NCBI GenBank assembly: GCA_946479015.1
Contig: CAMLEQ010000110.1
Location: 1 to 10,095 of the forward strand
From: an uncultured Gemmatimonadota bacterium
GTDB lineage: Bacteria > Gemmatimonadota > Gemmatimonadetes > Gemmatimonadales > Gemmatimonadaceae
DNA length: 10,095 bases
Direction of reading: 5' to 3'
Numbering within the stretch: position 1 is the first letter of the stretch; each line of letters starts with the position of its first letter. Positions 1 through 5,950 of the stretch are shown here, one piece after another. The translations under genes were made by a program, and so were the position numbers. The notes below the pieces were generated by a model. The model saw only the letters and a list, made by a program, of their open reading frames with translations, had not been told where the DNA came from and ran no database searches.

Positions 1-126
1 GTCGAGGGCGTCGGATACGACGCCGACATCGCCGCGCTCCGGCGGATCGCCCCGCAGCTCACGACGTTCGAGCAGTACCTTCGCGCGCACGGTTGGGAGG
101 GCGCTCGGCGGACGGCTGCGGTCTGA
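1..126 (+). CDS. C-terminal end of an unidentified protein (partial)
   Basis: An open frame enters from the left edge in frame 1 and ends at a TGA at 124-126, giving the last 41 residues of a protein. The tail (VEGVGYDADIAAL..., ending ARRTAAV) is mostly helical-looking, mixed acidic and basic, with no membrane segment and no motif I recognise. Codon use is GC-rich like the rest of the window. The gene converges on the acetyltransferase that ends at 160, with 33 bases between the two stops. The function cannot be named from this fragment; the upstream sequence would be needed. Confidence 0.6.
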   Translation, partial: VEGVGYDADIAALRRIAPQLTTFEQYLRAHGWEGARRTAAV

Positions 127-159
127 CGCGCGCGTCGCCACCGCCCCCGCACAGGCGCC

Positions 160-654
160 TCACGCGCCGTCGCCCAGCTCCCGCGTCATCTCGATCATCG
201 TCGGACGGAATCCCGCGCGGGCGAACAGCCGCTGCGCGGCCGCGTTCCGCGTCGCCGTCGAGAGCACGACCTGGGGCGCCCCGCGGCGCGCGAGCGCCTC
301 CAGCGTCGCGTCGAGCAGCATCCGCCCGATTCCCTGCTCTCGATGCGCTGGATCGACGAGGATGTCGTACAGGACGCCCGCCGGCCCGCGCAGCGACATG
401 TAGTCGACCCCCTCGATGCCGGCGTAGGTGTAGCCGAGCACCTCCCCTGCCCGCTCGGCGACGAGGACGACGATCTCCGGATCCTCGAGCTGCGTGCCGA
501 GGAACGAGGCGTAGGCATGCTCGGTCCGCGGCGTGGCAGGGATGAACCGCCGCGGGTCGAACTCGTGGTGCATCCGAACGAGGAGCGCGCCGAGCCGGCC
601 GATGGCCGGCAGGTCGGCGGGCGCCGCCGGGCGGATGGTGACGGCCGGGGGCAC
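160..654 (-). CDS. GNAT-family N-acetyltransferase
   Basis: A predicted cytoplasmic acetyl-CoA-dependent N-acetyltransferase of 164 residues, the usual size for a single GNAT domain. It opens with the typical first strand (VTIRPAAPADLPAIGRLGALL, residues 5-25). The acetyl-CoA pyrophosphate-binding motif A is at about residues 98-114: strand ILVDPAHR, then R-E-Q-G-I-G at 105-110, matching R/Q-x-x-G-x-G/A. The closing motif is NAAAQRLFARAGF (137-149), the common end of the fold. The substrate cannot be read from sequence. I chose the GTG at 654, which sits eight bases after the stop of the HD gene. It gives a family-like N-terminus, although the ribosome binding site is weak. The tight spacing suggests co-transcription with the HD gene. 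GNAT membership is seen directly; operon membership is inferred. Confidence 0.88.
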   Translation of the reverse strand: MPPAVTIRPAAPADLPAIGRLGALLVRMHHEFDPRRFIPATPRTEHAYASFLGTQLEDPEIVVLVAERAGEVLGYTYAGIEGVDYMSLRGPAGVLYDILVDPAHREQGIGRMLLDATLEALARRGAPQVVLSTATRNAAAQRLFARAGFRPTMIEMTRELGDGA

Positions 655-662
655 GGACGCGC

Positions 663-1301
663 TCAGCCCCGCTCGTCGTGGAGGTGTCCAGCCTCGGTCG
701 CGCGGTCGACCGCGTCCAGCACGGCCGGCCACAGCCCCGGCGCTCCATCTCGGATCGGCGCCATGCGGCGCAGCACGGCATCGCGTGACACGCCGTGCGC
801 GCGCCACGTGCCGCCATCGCCCGCGGCGTCGTTCAGCACGAGCGCCTGGAACCGGTCCAGGGCGTTGGCGAAGCGCGCCTCGGGGGTGGCGGCCGCATCG
901 AACTCGTCCCATCGCGCGCGGAGCTCGCGGGCGAGGTCCGCCGGCAGCAGGCCGAACAGGCGCTCCGCCGCCGCGGCCTCGCGGGCCGCCTGGTCGGCTT
1001 GCCCCGCCGCATCGAAGGCGAACGTGTCGCCCGCATCGATCTCCACGACGTCGTGCACGAGCAGCAGCTCCACGGCGCGCGCGAGGTCGGTGCCTGGCGG
1101 CGCGTACTCGCCCAGCGCCAGCGCCATGGTGGCGAGATGCCATGAGTGCTCGGCGCTGTTCTCGCGCCGGGAGCGGTCGATGAGCGCCGTGCGGCGCAGT
1201 ACGGTCTTCAGCCGGTCCAGCTCGCGCACGAACCGGAGCTGCCGGTCGAGCCGCTCGCCGAGCGTGGCGGGCCCGGGTCGCGTCGTCTCTCGAGTGGTCA
1301 T
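663..1301 (-). CDS. HD-domain phosphohydrolase, YfbR/HDDC2-like
   Basis: A 212-residue soluble HD-superfamily metal-dependent phosphohydrolase. The metal-binding set is visible in order: H52 in ENSAEHSWHLA (residues 47-57), H83-D84 in LLLVHDVVEIDAGDTF (79-94), and a distal Asp at 149 in ALDRFQALVLN. The ENSAEHSWHLA and VHDVVEIDAGD signatures are those of the HD_3 group that includes YfbR-type 5'-deoxynucleotidases and HDDC2. Hydrolysis of nucleoside monophosphates is therefore the best family-based guess, but the substrate is not proven. I chose the ATG at 1299-1301; no clear Shine-Dalgarno precedes it. The start lies 45 bases after the TetR stop and the stop lies eight bases before the acetyltransferase start, so TetR, HD and GNAT may share a transcript. 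All metal ligands are present, so the enzyme should be active. Confidence 0.88.
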   Translation of the reverse strand: MTTRETTRPGPATLGERLDRQLRFVRELDRLKTVLRRTALIDRSRRENSAEHSWHLATMALALGEYAPPGTDLARAVELLLVHDVVEIDAGDTFAFDAAGQADQAAREAAAAERLFGLLPADLARELRARWDEFDAAATPEARFANALDRFQALVLNDAAGDGGTWRAHGVSRDAVLRRMAPIRDGAPGLWPAVLDAVDRATEAGHLHDERG

Positions 1302-1346
1302 GAAGCCATCAACGCGCGACAGGACGGTTCGGTTCGGCGGGCTGCC

Positions 1347-1997
1347 TCACGGGCTCCGCTTCGGCCGATCGCCGGCGACGGTCGCGATGCCGGTCCGCAG
1401 CCGCTCGAGCGCGTACCGCATCAGCGTCTCGACCCCGTCGGGCTCCGGGAGCTGGACGTCGATGCCGAGCATGGCGATGCCGTGCACGAGTGCCCAGACG
1501 TACCGGGCCATCAGCACGGTGTCGTCGCCGCGCACGGTCCCGTCGCGCTGCAGCACTGCGAGGGCGTTCACGAGCGCCTGGAACGCACCGTGCGCCTCGG
1601 CGGCCAACTCCGGGTCGCGCGCTGGCGAGTCGACGAAGCCGCCGAACATCACACGATAGTGCGCGGAGTTGTCGACGGCGAAGCGAACGTAGGCGACGCC
1701 CATCGCGCTGAACGCCGCCTCTCCACGGCCGCCCATCTCCCAGGCCGAGACGAGTCGCTCGCGCAGCGTGCGGAACCCTTCGGTGGCGACCGCCGTGAGC
1801 AGTGCGCGCTTGTCGGCGAAGTGCCGGTAGAGCGCCGTCCGCGAGACGCCCACGCGCGCCCCGATGGCGCGCAGCGTCAGTGCCCCCACGCCCTCGTCGC
1901 GGATGGTGGCGAGCGCTTGATCGAGGAGCGCACGGCGCAGGTTGCCGTGATGGTAGGGGCGGCGCGGCTTGCGGGGCGTTCGTTTCGCGGGAGGCAT
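1347..1997 (-). CDS. TetR/AcrR-family repressor with WHG C-terminal domain
   Basis: A 216-residue one-component regulator. A basic N-terminus (PPAKRTPRKPRRPYHHGNLRR) leads into the TetR DNA-binding domain at about residues 15-65. The helix-turn-helix is LTLRAIGARVGVSRTALYRHFADK (41-64), with the family-typical YRHFADK end. The ligand-binding half carries the W-A-L-V-H-G motif near residue 170 that names the WHG subfamily. The ATG at 1995-1997 lies eight bases from a convincing -10 element, so the message probably has little or no leader. The gene is divergent from a membrane protein across a gap holding two operator-like repeats. Autorepression and control of that neighbour are therefore the natural reading. 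The ligand is unknown. Subfamily assignment is from motifs; the regulatory target is inferred. Confidence 0.92.
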   Translation of the reverse strand: MPPAKRTPRKPRRPYHHGNLRRALLDQALATIRDEGVGALTLRAIGARVGVSRTALYRHFADKRALLTAVATEGFRTLRERLVSAWEMGGRGEAAFSAMGVAYVRFAVDNSAHYRVMFGGFVDSPARDPELAAEAHGAFQALVNALAVLQRDGTVRGDDTVLMARYVWALVHGIAMLGIDVQLPEPDGVETLMRYALERLRTGIATVAGDRPKRSP

Positions 1998-2005
1998 ACG
2001 GCCTC

Positions 2006-2034
2006 ATCCTACGCGCCGGTGTTGACATTGTCAA
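2006..2034 (-). promoter_or_regulatory. Sigma-70-type promoter of the TetR gene at 1347-1997
   Basis: Read on the minus strand there is a perfect -35 TTGACA (2029-2034), a 17-base spacer, and TAGGAT (2006-2011) as -10, matching TATAAT at four of six positions. Only eight bases separate the -10 from the ATG at 1997. Transcription would start at or within about three bases of the start codon, which predicts a leaderless message. The -35 lies inside the right arm of the 21-bp palindrome at 2018-2038, so a bound repressor would block RNA polymerase. Confidence 0.7.
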
Positions 2035-2038
2035 CACC
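2018..2038. promoter_or_regulatory. Primary TetR operator, perfect 21-bp palindrome
   Basis: Ten-base arms GGTGTTGACA and TGTCAACACC flank a single central T at 2028 with no mismatch. Size, symmetry and position between a TetR gene and its divergent neighbour are those of a TetR operator. The right arm contains the -35 of the TetR promoter. The left arm contains a plus-strand TTGACA (2022-2027) that could be the -35 for the membrane protein gene, although no good -10 follows at 17 bases (TACTCA at 2045-2050). Confidence 0.75.
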
Positions 2039-2048
2039 ATACGCTACT

Positions 2049-2069
2049 CATGTTGACAACGACAACATT
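2049..2069. promoter_or_regulatory. Second, imperfect copy of the TetR operator
   Basis: Aligned to the 2018-2038 palindrome, the left half CATGTTGACA matches eight of ten bases and the right half CGACAACATT matches six of ten, with the centre at 2059. It also contains its own inverted repeat, ATGTTG (2050-2055) and CAACAT (2063-2068). The two centres are 31 bp apart, close to three turns of B-DNA, so two repressor dimers could sit on the same face. It lies just upstream of the membrane protein start codon, where binding would hinder that gene. This is inferred from sequence only. Confidence 0.5.
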
Positions 2070-2082
2070 GAAGGGTGCCGCC

Positions 2083-3093
2083 ATGATCTCGCCCCGACGC
2101 CCCACCCCGCCCACCCCGCCCACCTCGCCCGCCCCGGCGCCCCGCGCCGCCCCCCTGCTCCGCCGCCTGTGGCTGGCGAGCCCACCGCTGACGGCGGTGG
2201 GAACGCTCATGCTCGTCGTGGCCATCGCGTCGCTCGCGGCCATCGTCACCGACGCTCGCGTCATCACCGGCGTGCCCGCCTGGCTCAAGCCGTTCAAGTT
2301 CGCGATCTCCACCGCCATCTACAGCCTGACGCTGGCATGGGTGTTCGGATGGCTCTCCGACTGGCCCCGAGTGCGCCGGGTGGTCGGGTGGACGACCGCG
2401 GTCGTGTTCGTGCTCGAGGTCGGGATCATCGATGCGCAGGCGTGGCGCGGCACGACCAGCCACTTCAACGTGTCGACGCCGCTCGACCGGACGCTGTTCG
2501 CGATCATGGGCGCCGCGATCCTGCTACAGACGCTCGCCAGCGTCGCCGTCGCAGTCGCGCTCTGGCGGCAACGGTTCGCCGACCGGCCGCTCGGCTGCGC
2601 GCTGCGCCTCGGCATGACGCTGACCATCGCCGGCGCGATGACCGGCGCCTTGATGACGCGTCCCACGGCGCAGCAGCTGGCTTCCGCGCGCGCGGGAGCG
2701 CGCATGACGACCTCCGGCGCGCACACGGTCGGTGCCCCGGATGGCGGTCCCGGCATCCCGGTGATCGGTTGGAGCAGCGAGCATGGCGATCTTCGCATTC
2801 CGCACTTCGTCGGTCTGCACGCGATCCAGGCGCTGGCGCTCATCGCGATCGCCCTGCGGCGGTGGCGCCGCCCCGAGGACGCTCGCGTCAGAGCCGTGCT
2901 GGCCGCGGCGGCCAGCTATGCGTCGCTCTTTCTCCTGCTGCTCTGGGAAGCGCTTCGCGGAGAGGGCATCGCGGCACCCAGCGCGCTGACGCTCGCGTCG
3001 CTCGCCGTCTGGGCCATGGTCACCGTGGTCGCGTTCGGCGTGATCGACTCGAGCTCCCGCAGCCCCTCGCGTCTGGACCGGAGCGCGGCATGA
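2083..3093 (+). CDS. Conserved multi-pass membrane protein of unknown function
   Basis: A 336-residue inner-membrane protein with about eight predicted helices, near residues 35-56, 72-92, 101-120, 138-161, 175-192, 240-259, 270-291 and 300-322. Helices 5 and 6 are joined by a roughly 48-residue loop containing HTVGAPDGGPGIP (214-226) and GDLRIPHFVGLHAIQAL (235-251). The Gly/Pro/His-rich character of that loop looks like a functional signature and I have a sense of similar proteins elsewhere, but I cannot assign an activity. The N-terminus is a cytosolic-looking proline-rich tail (residues 7-24). I chose ATG 2083 because GAAGGG (2070-2075) precedes it by seven bases; an in-frame ATG at 2050 lies inside the second operator and lacks a ribosome binding site. 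The gene is divergent from, and probably repressed by, the TetR protein at 1347-1997. It converges on the diguanylate cyclase with 14 bases between stops. Confidence 0.85.
   Translation: MISPRRPTPPTPPTSPAPAPRAAPLLRRLWLASPPLTAVGTLMLVVAIASLAAIVTDARVITGVPAWLKPFKFAISTAIYSLTLAWVFGWLSDWPRVRRVVGWTTAVVFVLEVGIIDAQAWRGTTSHFNVSTPLDRTLFAIMGAAILLQTLASVAVAVALWRQRFADRPLGCALRLGMTLTIAGAMTGALMTRPTAQQLASARAGARMTTSGAHTVGAPDGGPGIPVIGWSSEHGDLRIPHFVGLHAIQALALIAIALRRWRRPEDARVRAVLAAAASYASLFLLLLWEALRGEGIAAPSALTLASLAVWAMVTVVAFGVIDSSSRSPSRLDRSAA
2101..2136 (+). repeat. Four 9-bp tandem repeats in the coding start of the membrane protein
   Basis: Units CCCACCCCG, CCCACCCCG, CCCACCTCG and CCCGCCCCG follow one another in frame and encode PTP, PTP, PTS and PAP (residues 7-18). 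The 9-bp period is a multiple of three, so gain or loss of units would change tail length without a frameshift. Confidence 0.85.
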
Positions 3094-3107
3094 CGGCCGA
3101 ACGCCTC

Positions 3108-4334
3108 TCAGAGCTCCACGCGATTGCGCCCGCCTTCCTTGGCGCGATAGAGCGCCCTGTCGGCCGCCTTCACCACCTCCTCGGGGAGGGCCGACGCGCG
3201 CGACTGGGCCGCGCCGATGCTCACCGTCACGGCGAGCTGCCTGGCGCTCCCGTCGCGCGGGCGGGGGGACCTGGGCTTCCGCTTGGGGCGGTCCGCCCCG
3301 CGCAGCTTGAAGGTCGCGCCGGCCACCGAGGCGCGCAGCGTCTCCAGGTGCGGCGCGCTCTCCTCGGCGGTCTTCCCGGGAAAGAGCACGGCGAACTCCT
3401 CCCCGCCGTAGCGGAACGCGCGACCTCCGCCGGCCACGCGGGCCAGGCGCCCGGCCACCATGCGCAGCACCTGGTCGCCGACGTCGTGGCCGTGCGTGTC
3501 GTTGAACTTCTTGAAGTGGTCGACGTCGACCATCGCCACGGTGTACGTGCCGCCCACGCGCAGCAGCGCGTCGTTCAGCGCGCGCCGCGCCGGCAGACCG
3601 GTGAGCTCGTCGTGATACGCCATCGCGTACACGCTCTCCACCGTCGCGACGACGAGGACGAGCCCGGCGCACGCCAGGTACTCCGTGGCGCGTCCACCGG
3701 CCGGTCCCGCGCTCGCGGCGATCACGCTCCCGATCGCCGCCCACAGGAAGCCGCGGCTCTCCGCGTCCGGCCGCCAGAGCGTGCGCGCCACGAGTGCGAC
3801 GATCGCCACCAGGGAGATGAGCGCCGCGGGCTGGCCGAGCGGCAGCCAGCCGAGCATCGTCGGGGGGAGCAGCGCGAGATCGAGGGCGCGCGCGGTGCGC
3901 CGAGGGTACTCGGCCGAGAGCAGCCAGAGCGCGAGTACGGCCGCCGACTGCGCGGCGAGCAGCGCGAGCCGTCGCAGTCCGATCGTCGTCAGCACGCCGC
4001 GCTCGCCCAGGAATGCCAGCGCCGCGAGTGTCGCCGGGAGCAGGATGGCCACCGTGCGTACGATCACCGGTCCGGCGACGGGGGCGTCGGCGTCGAACGG
4101 GACGAGCCAGAGCATCGCGCGATCGGCGAGCGCGAGGGCGAGCAGGGCGAGCAGCAGCCGTCCGCGCTGGAACCGCCAGCCAAGGAACGCTCCGGCCGCG
4201 AGGACGACGAGCGGATAGATGCGGAGCACCGGTGCAGCCGAGGGGACTCCCCTGCCCCAGCGCACCAGCGCCACCGCCAGGAGGAGCACGAGCCCCTCCG
4301 GGATGAACAGGGCGAGCGGCCGTCGCGTCGTCAT
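3108..4334 (-). CDS. Membrane-anchored GGDEF diguanylate cyclase
   Basis: Predicted to make cyclic di-GMP from two GTP at the inner membrane. The 408 residues split into an N-terminal region of about seven hydrophobic helices (residues 8-26, 38-54, 59-78, 90-109, 120-140, 167-185, 195-235) and a GGDEF domain from about 238. Domain landmarks are YHDELTGLPARRAL (240-253), the metal-binding D270 in MVDVDHFKKFND, and the active-site loop R-Y-G-G-E-E-F at 308-314 with an intact GGEEF. The residues before it (VAGGGRAFRY) lack the RxxD inhibitory site, so product feedback by that route is unlikely. A basic Pro/Arg-rich insert (KRKPRSPRPRDGSAR, 351-365) precedes the TVSIGAA strand. I chose ATG 4334, which opens directly into the first helix. 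A GTG at 4406 would add 24 basic residues and overlap the upstream stop as GTGA, but GGAG sits too close to it. Confidence 0.9.
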   Translation of the reverse strand: MTTRRPLALFIPEGLVLLLAVALVRWGRGVPSAAPVLRIYPLVVLAAGAFLGWRFQRGRLLLALLALALADRAMLWLVPFDADAPVAGPVIVRTVAILLPATLAALAFLGERGVLTTIGLRRLALLAAQSAAVLALWLLSAEYPRRTARALDLALLPPTMLGWLPLGQPAALISLVAIVALVARTLWRPDAESRGFLWAAIGSVIAASAGPAGGRATEYLACAGLVLVVATVESVYAMAYHDELTGLPARRALNDALLRVGGTYTVAMVDVDHFKKFNDTHGHDVGDQVLRMVAGRLARVAGGGRAFRYGGEEFAVLFPGKTAEESAPHLETLRASVAGATFKLRGADRPKRKPRSPRPRDGSARQLAVTVSIGAAQSRASALPEEVVKAADRALYRAKEGGRNRVEL

Positions 4335-4402
4335 AGGCGCGAGGATGACGAGCGAGGGGCGCGGCCGGTGACGAGCCGCGCCCCGGCGCTGCCGCAGGCC
4401 GA

Positions 4403-5836
4403 TCACACCTCCGCGGCGGCGCGGCCGACCAGCGTCGCGACACGCTGGATGGGCTCCGCCTTCATGTAGGCGGGAGGGGTGACGCCGAGCATGGCGAGCA
4501 ACGTGGGCGCCACGGCCCGGAGTGGCACGTGCTCCGGCTCCACTCGATGCTCGCGCGTCGGCATGCGAATCCAGAGCGCACCGTCCGGGTGGTGCATGCC
4601 GCTCTTGATCGTGTCAGCCTGGTAGAACACATCGAAGAACGGAATCGAGCGCCCGTCCTCGGTCGTGAGCACCGCGTCGCGAGGTACTTCGTCGAAGATC
4701 GTGGCACCGGCATACAACGCGGTCGGCCCCTCGCGGCGCACGTGCATCAGCACCCTGTCGCTCACGCGCAACGCGGCCAGCCGGCGCTCCGCCACATTGG
4801 CATCGTCCTCGTTGGTCAGGTACAGGTGGAACTGCTCCGACATGACGGGCGAGCACTTGTATGGCATGCCGATCCCCGACGCGGCGATGAACGCGTCGAA
4901 GTCCTTCGGGCGATAGAAGCGCTTGCCGCCGATCTGCTCGTAGATCAGGCAGGGCTGCTGGCTGAGCGCCGTCGAGAACACCAGGATCGCGTCCTTCCCG
5001 GCCAGCTCCATGAACCGGCCGAGCATCCGATCCATCTCCCGGTAGCCGAACAGGATCGCCTCGCCGTACTCGCGTCGCTCCTCCTCGCTCGGCTTCACCT
5101 GGAACGGCGCGGGATCCATGTACCGCCAGTACGCGTGCTGCATGTGGGCGGTGCTGTTCAGGAAGAACGTCGAGAAGTTCGGCCGAGCGCTCCGGAAGAG
5201 GGAGCAGAAGACGTCGAACTGCAGTTTGTCGAGGATGACCGCGCGCTTCCAGCGCCCGGTGCCACCCGTCATTCGCTCGCGGCCCAGCTGCTCGACGATC
5301 GCCGACACGGTGTCGAACGACAGACCGTGGGTCAGCATGAACTCGAGGAAGCGGACGTAGTCGCGGCGCGACAGCGGCATCCTGTCGTTCGTGTGCTCCT
5401 GCACCTGGGTTCGCACGAAGCCGCAGTACGCATCGAGGCCGACGTTCGGCGGATACGGCTCGACGCTGTCGCTCCACGGATCGGGCAGGACGTACCCTCG
5501 CAGCGGCACATCGTAGCGTACGTTCATGCTGCCGCACACCAGCACCGTGAGTCCTTCCGCGGACAGCACGTCCCACACCCGGCGCGTCGCGAGCTTGTGT
5601 CCCTCGTTCAGGTTCCGCAGCCCGTGCTCCTCCCAGGAGAGGCCGGAGTGCACCGTGACCCACTGTACCCAGGGATTGAGCAGCTCGCCGCTCGCCTCGG
5701 CGTCCGTGGTGTAGATGAGCGCTTCGTCGTGGAAGCGCTCGAAGTTGGGGAGCTGGCCCTCGCTCATGAACCGCTCGAGGAGCGAGGGTGTGAGCTCGTT
5801 GAACTCCAGCGAGATCAGTGTACGACCGCTCGACAT
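4403..5836 (-). CDS. Alkaline phosphatase superfamily (phosphodiesterase-like) protein with altered motifs
   Basis: A 477-residue soluble protein without a signal peptide. The fold is suggested by ordered landmarks: a first strand with TLISLEFNELTPSLLERF (6-23), a WVTVHSGLSWEEHGL segment (59-73) like the TGxxPxxHGI region of nucleotide pyrophosphatase/phosphodiesterases, NSTAHMQHAYWRY (227-239) where DxxxH metal ligands are expected, GMHHPDGALWI (413-423) resembling the late HxxxG metal motif, and APTLLAMLGVTPP (443-455), the classic closing helix. The usual SDHG metal motif appears as FSTALSQQP (287-295), and the usual Thr/Ser nucleophile position aligns roughly to LNPW (53-56). It may therefore be inactive or use other ligands. 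I chose ATG 5836 because AAGGGGG precedes it by about six bases; a longer start at 5917 has no support. The gene lies between the methyltransferase and the cyclase, all on one strand. Superfamily assignment is moderate and no substrate is assigned. Confidence 0.8.
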   Translation of the reverse strand: MSSGRTLISLEFNELTPSLLERFMSEGQLPNFERFHDEALIYTTDAEASGELLNPWVQWVTVHSGLSWEEHGLRNLNEGHKLATRRVWDVLSAEGLTVLVCGSMNVRYDVPLRGYVLPDPWSDSVEPYPPNVGLDAYCGFVRTQVQEHTNDRMPLSRRDYVRFLEFMLTHGLSFDTVSAIVEQLGRERMTGGTGRWKRAVILDKLQFDVFCSLFRSARPNFSTFFLNSTAHMQHAYWRYMDPAPFQVKPSEEERREYGEAILFGYREMDRMLGRFMELAGKDAILVFSTALSQQPCLIYEQIGGKRFYRPKDFDAFIAASGIGMPYKCSPVMSEQFHLYLTNEDDANVAERRLAALRVSDRVLMHVRREGPTALYAGATIFDEVPRDAVLTTEDGRSIPFFDVFYQADTIKSGMHHPDGALWIRMPTREHRVEPEHVPLRAVAPTLLAMLGVTPPAYMKAEPIQRVATLVGRAAAEV

Positions 5837-5883
5837 GGGCGCCCCCTTGCAAGTCGGTCTTCGTGGTTGGCGCCCTTCGTCGC

Positions 5884-5899
5884 TGGAATATCCGTGCCA
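5884..5899 (-). promoter_or_regulatory. Possible sigma-54 promoter for the phosphatase-like gene
   Basis: On the minus strand TGGCACGGATATTCCA lies 48 bases upstream of ATG 5836. It fits the -24/-12 consensus TGGCACG-R-NNN-TTGCW except for C in place of G in the -12 GC pair, which is normally important. Start would be near 5873, leaving a leader of about 37 bases. The rest of the 114-base gap shows no good sigma-70 pair. This is a single sequence match, so confidence is low. Confidence 0.28.
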
Positions 5900-5950
5900 C
5901 CCTCGATAGTGCGGCACCTCGCGACTAGTGATTCTCCTAGATCAGATCAC

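Noticed and set aside
154..168. Small hairpin GGCGC/GCGCC as a terminator after the acetyltransferase
   Set aside because: Only five-base arms, no T-run, and it lies partly inside the coding end; such repeats are common by chance here.
2524..4443. A minus-strand open frame of about 640 codons
   Set aside because: It shadows the diguanylate cyclase in another frame and the membrane protein in antisense. The alternative frame has the GGEEF domain, and this one has no domain.
1146..4469. A plus-strand open frame of about 1,100 codons
   Set aside because: It runs antisense or out of frame through four genes with clear domains, its composition is Arg/Ala/His-rich with no recognisable motif, and long stop-free shadows are expected at this GC content.
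5900..5950. GATC and CTAG repeats and a GTGAT/ATCAC stem as a leader gene or attenuator
   Set aside because: The arms are five bases around a long loop, there is no T-run, and no small coding frame with a ribosome binding site is present.
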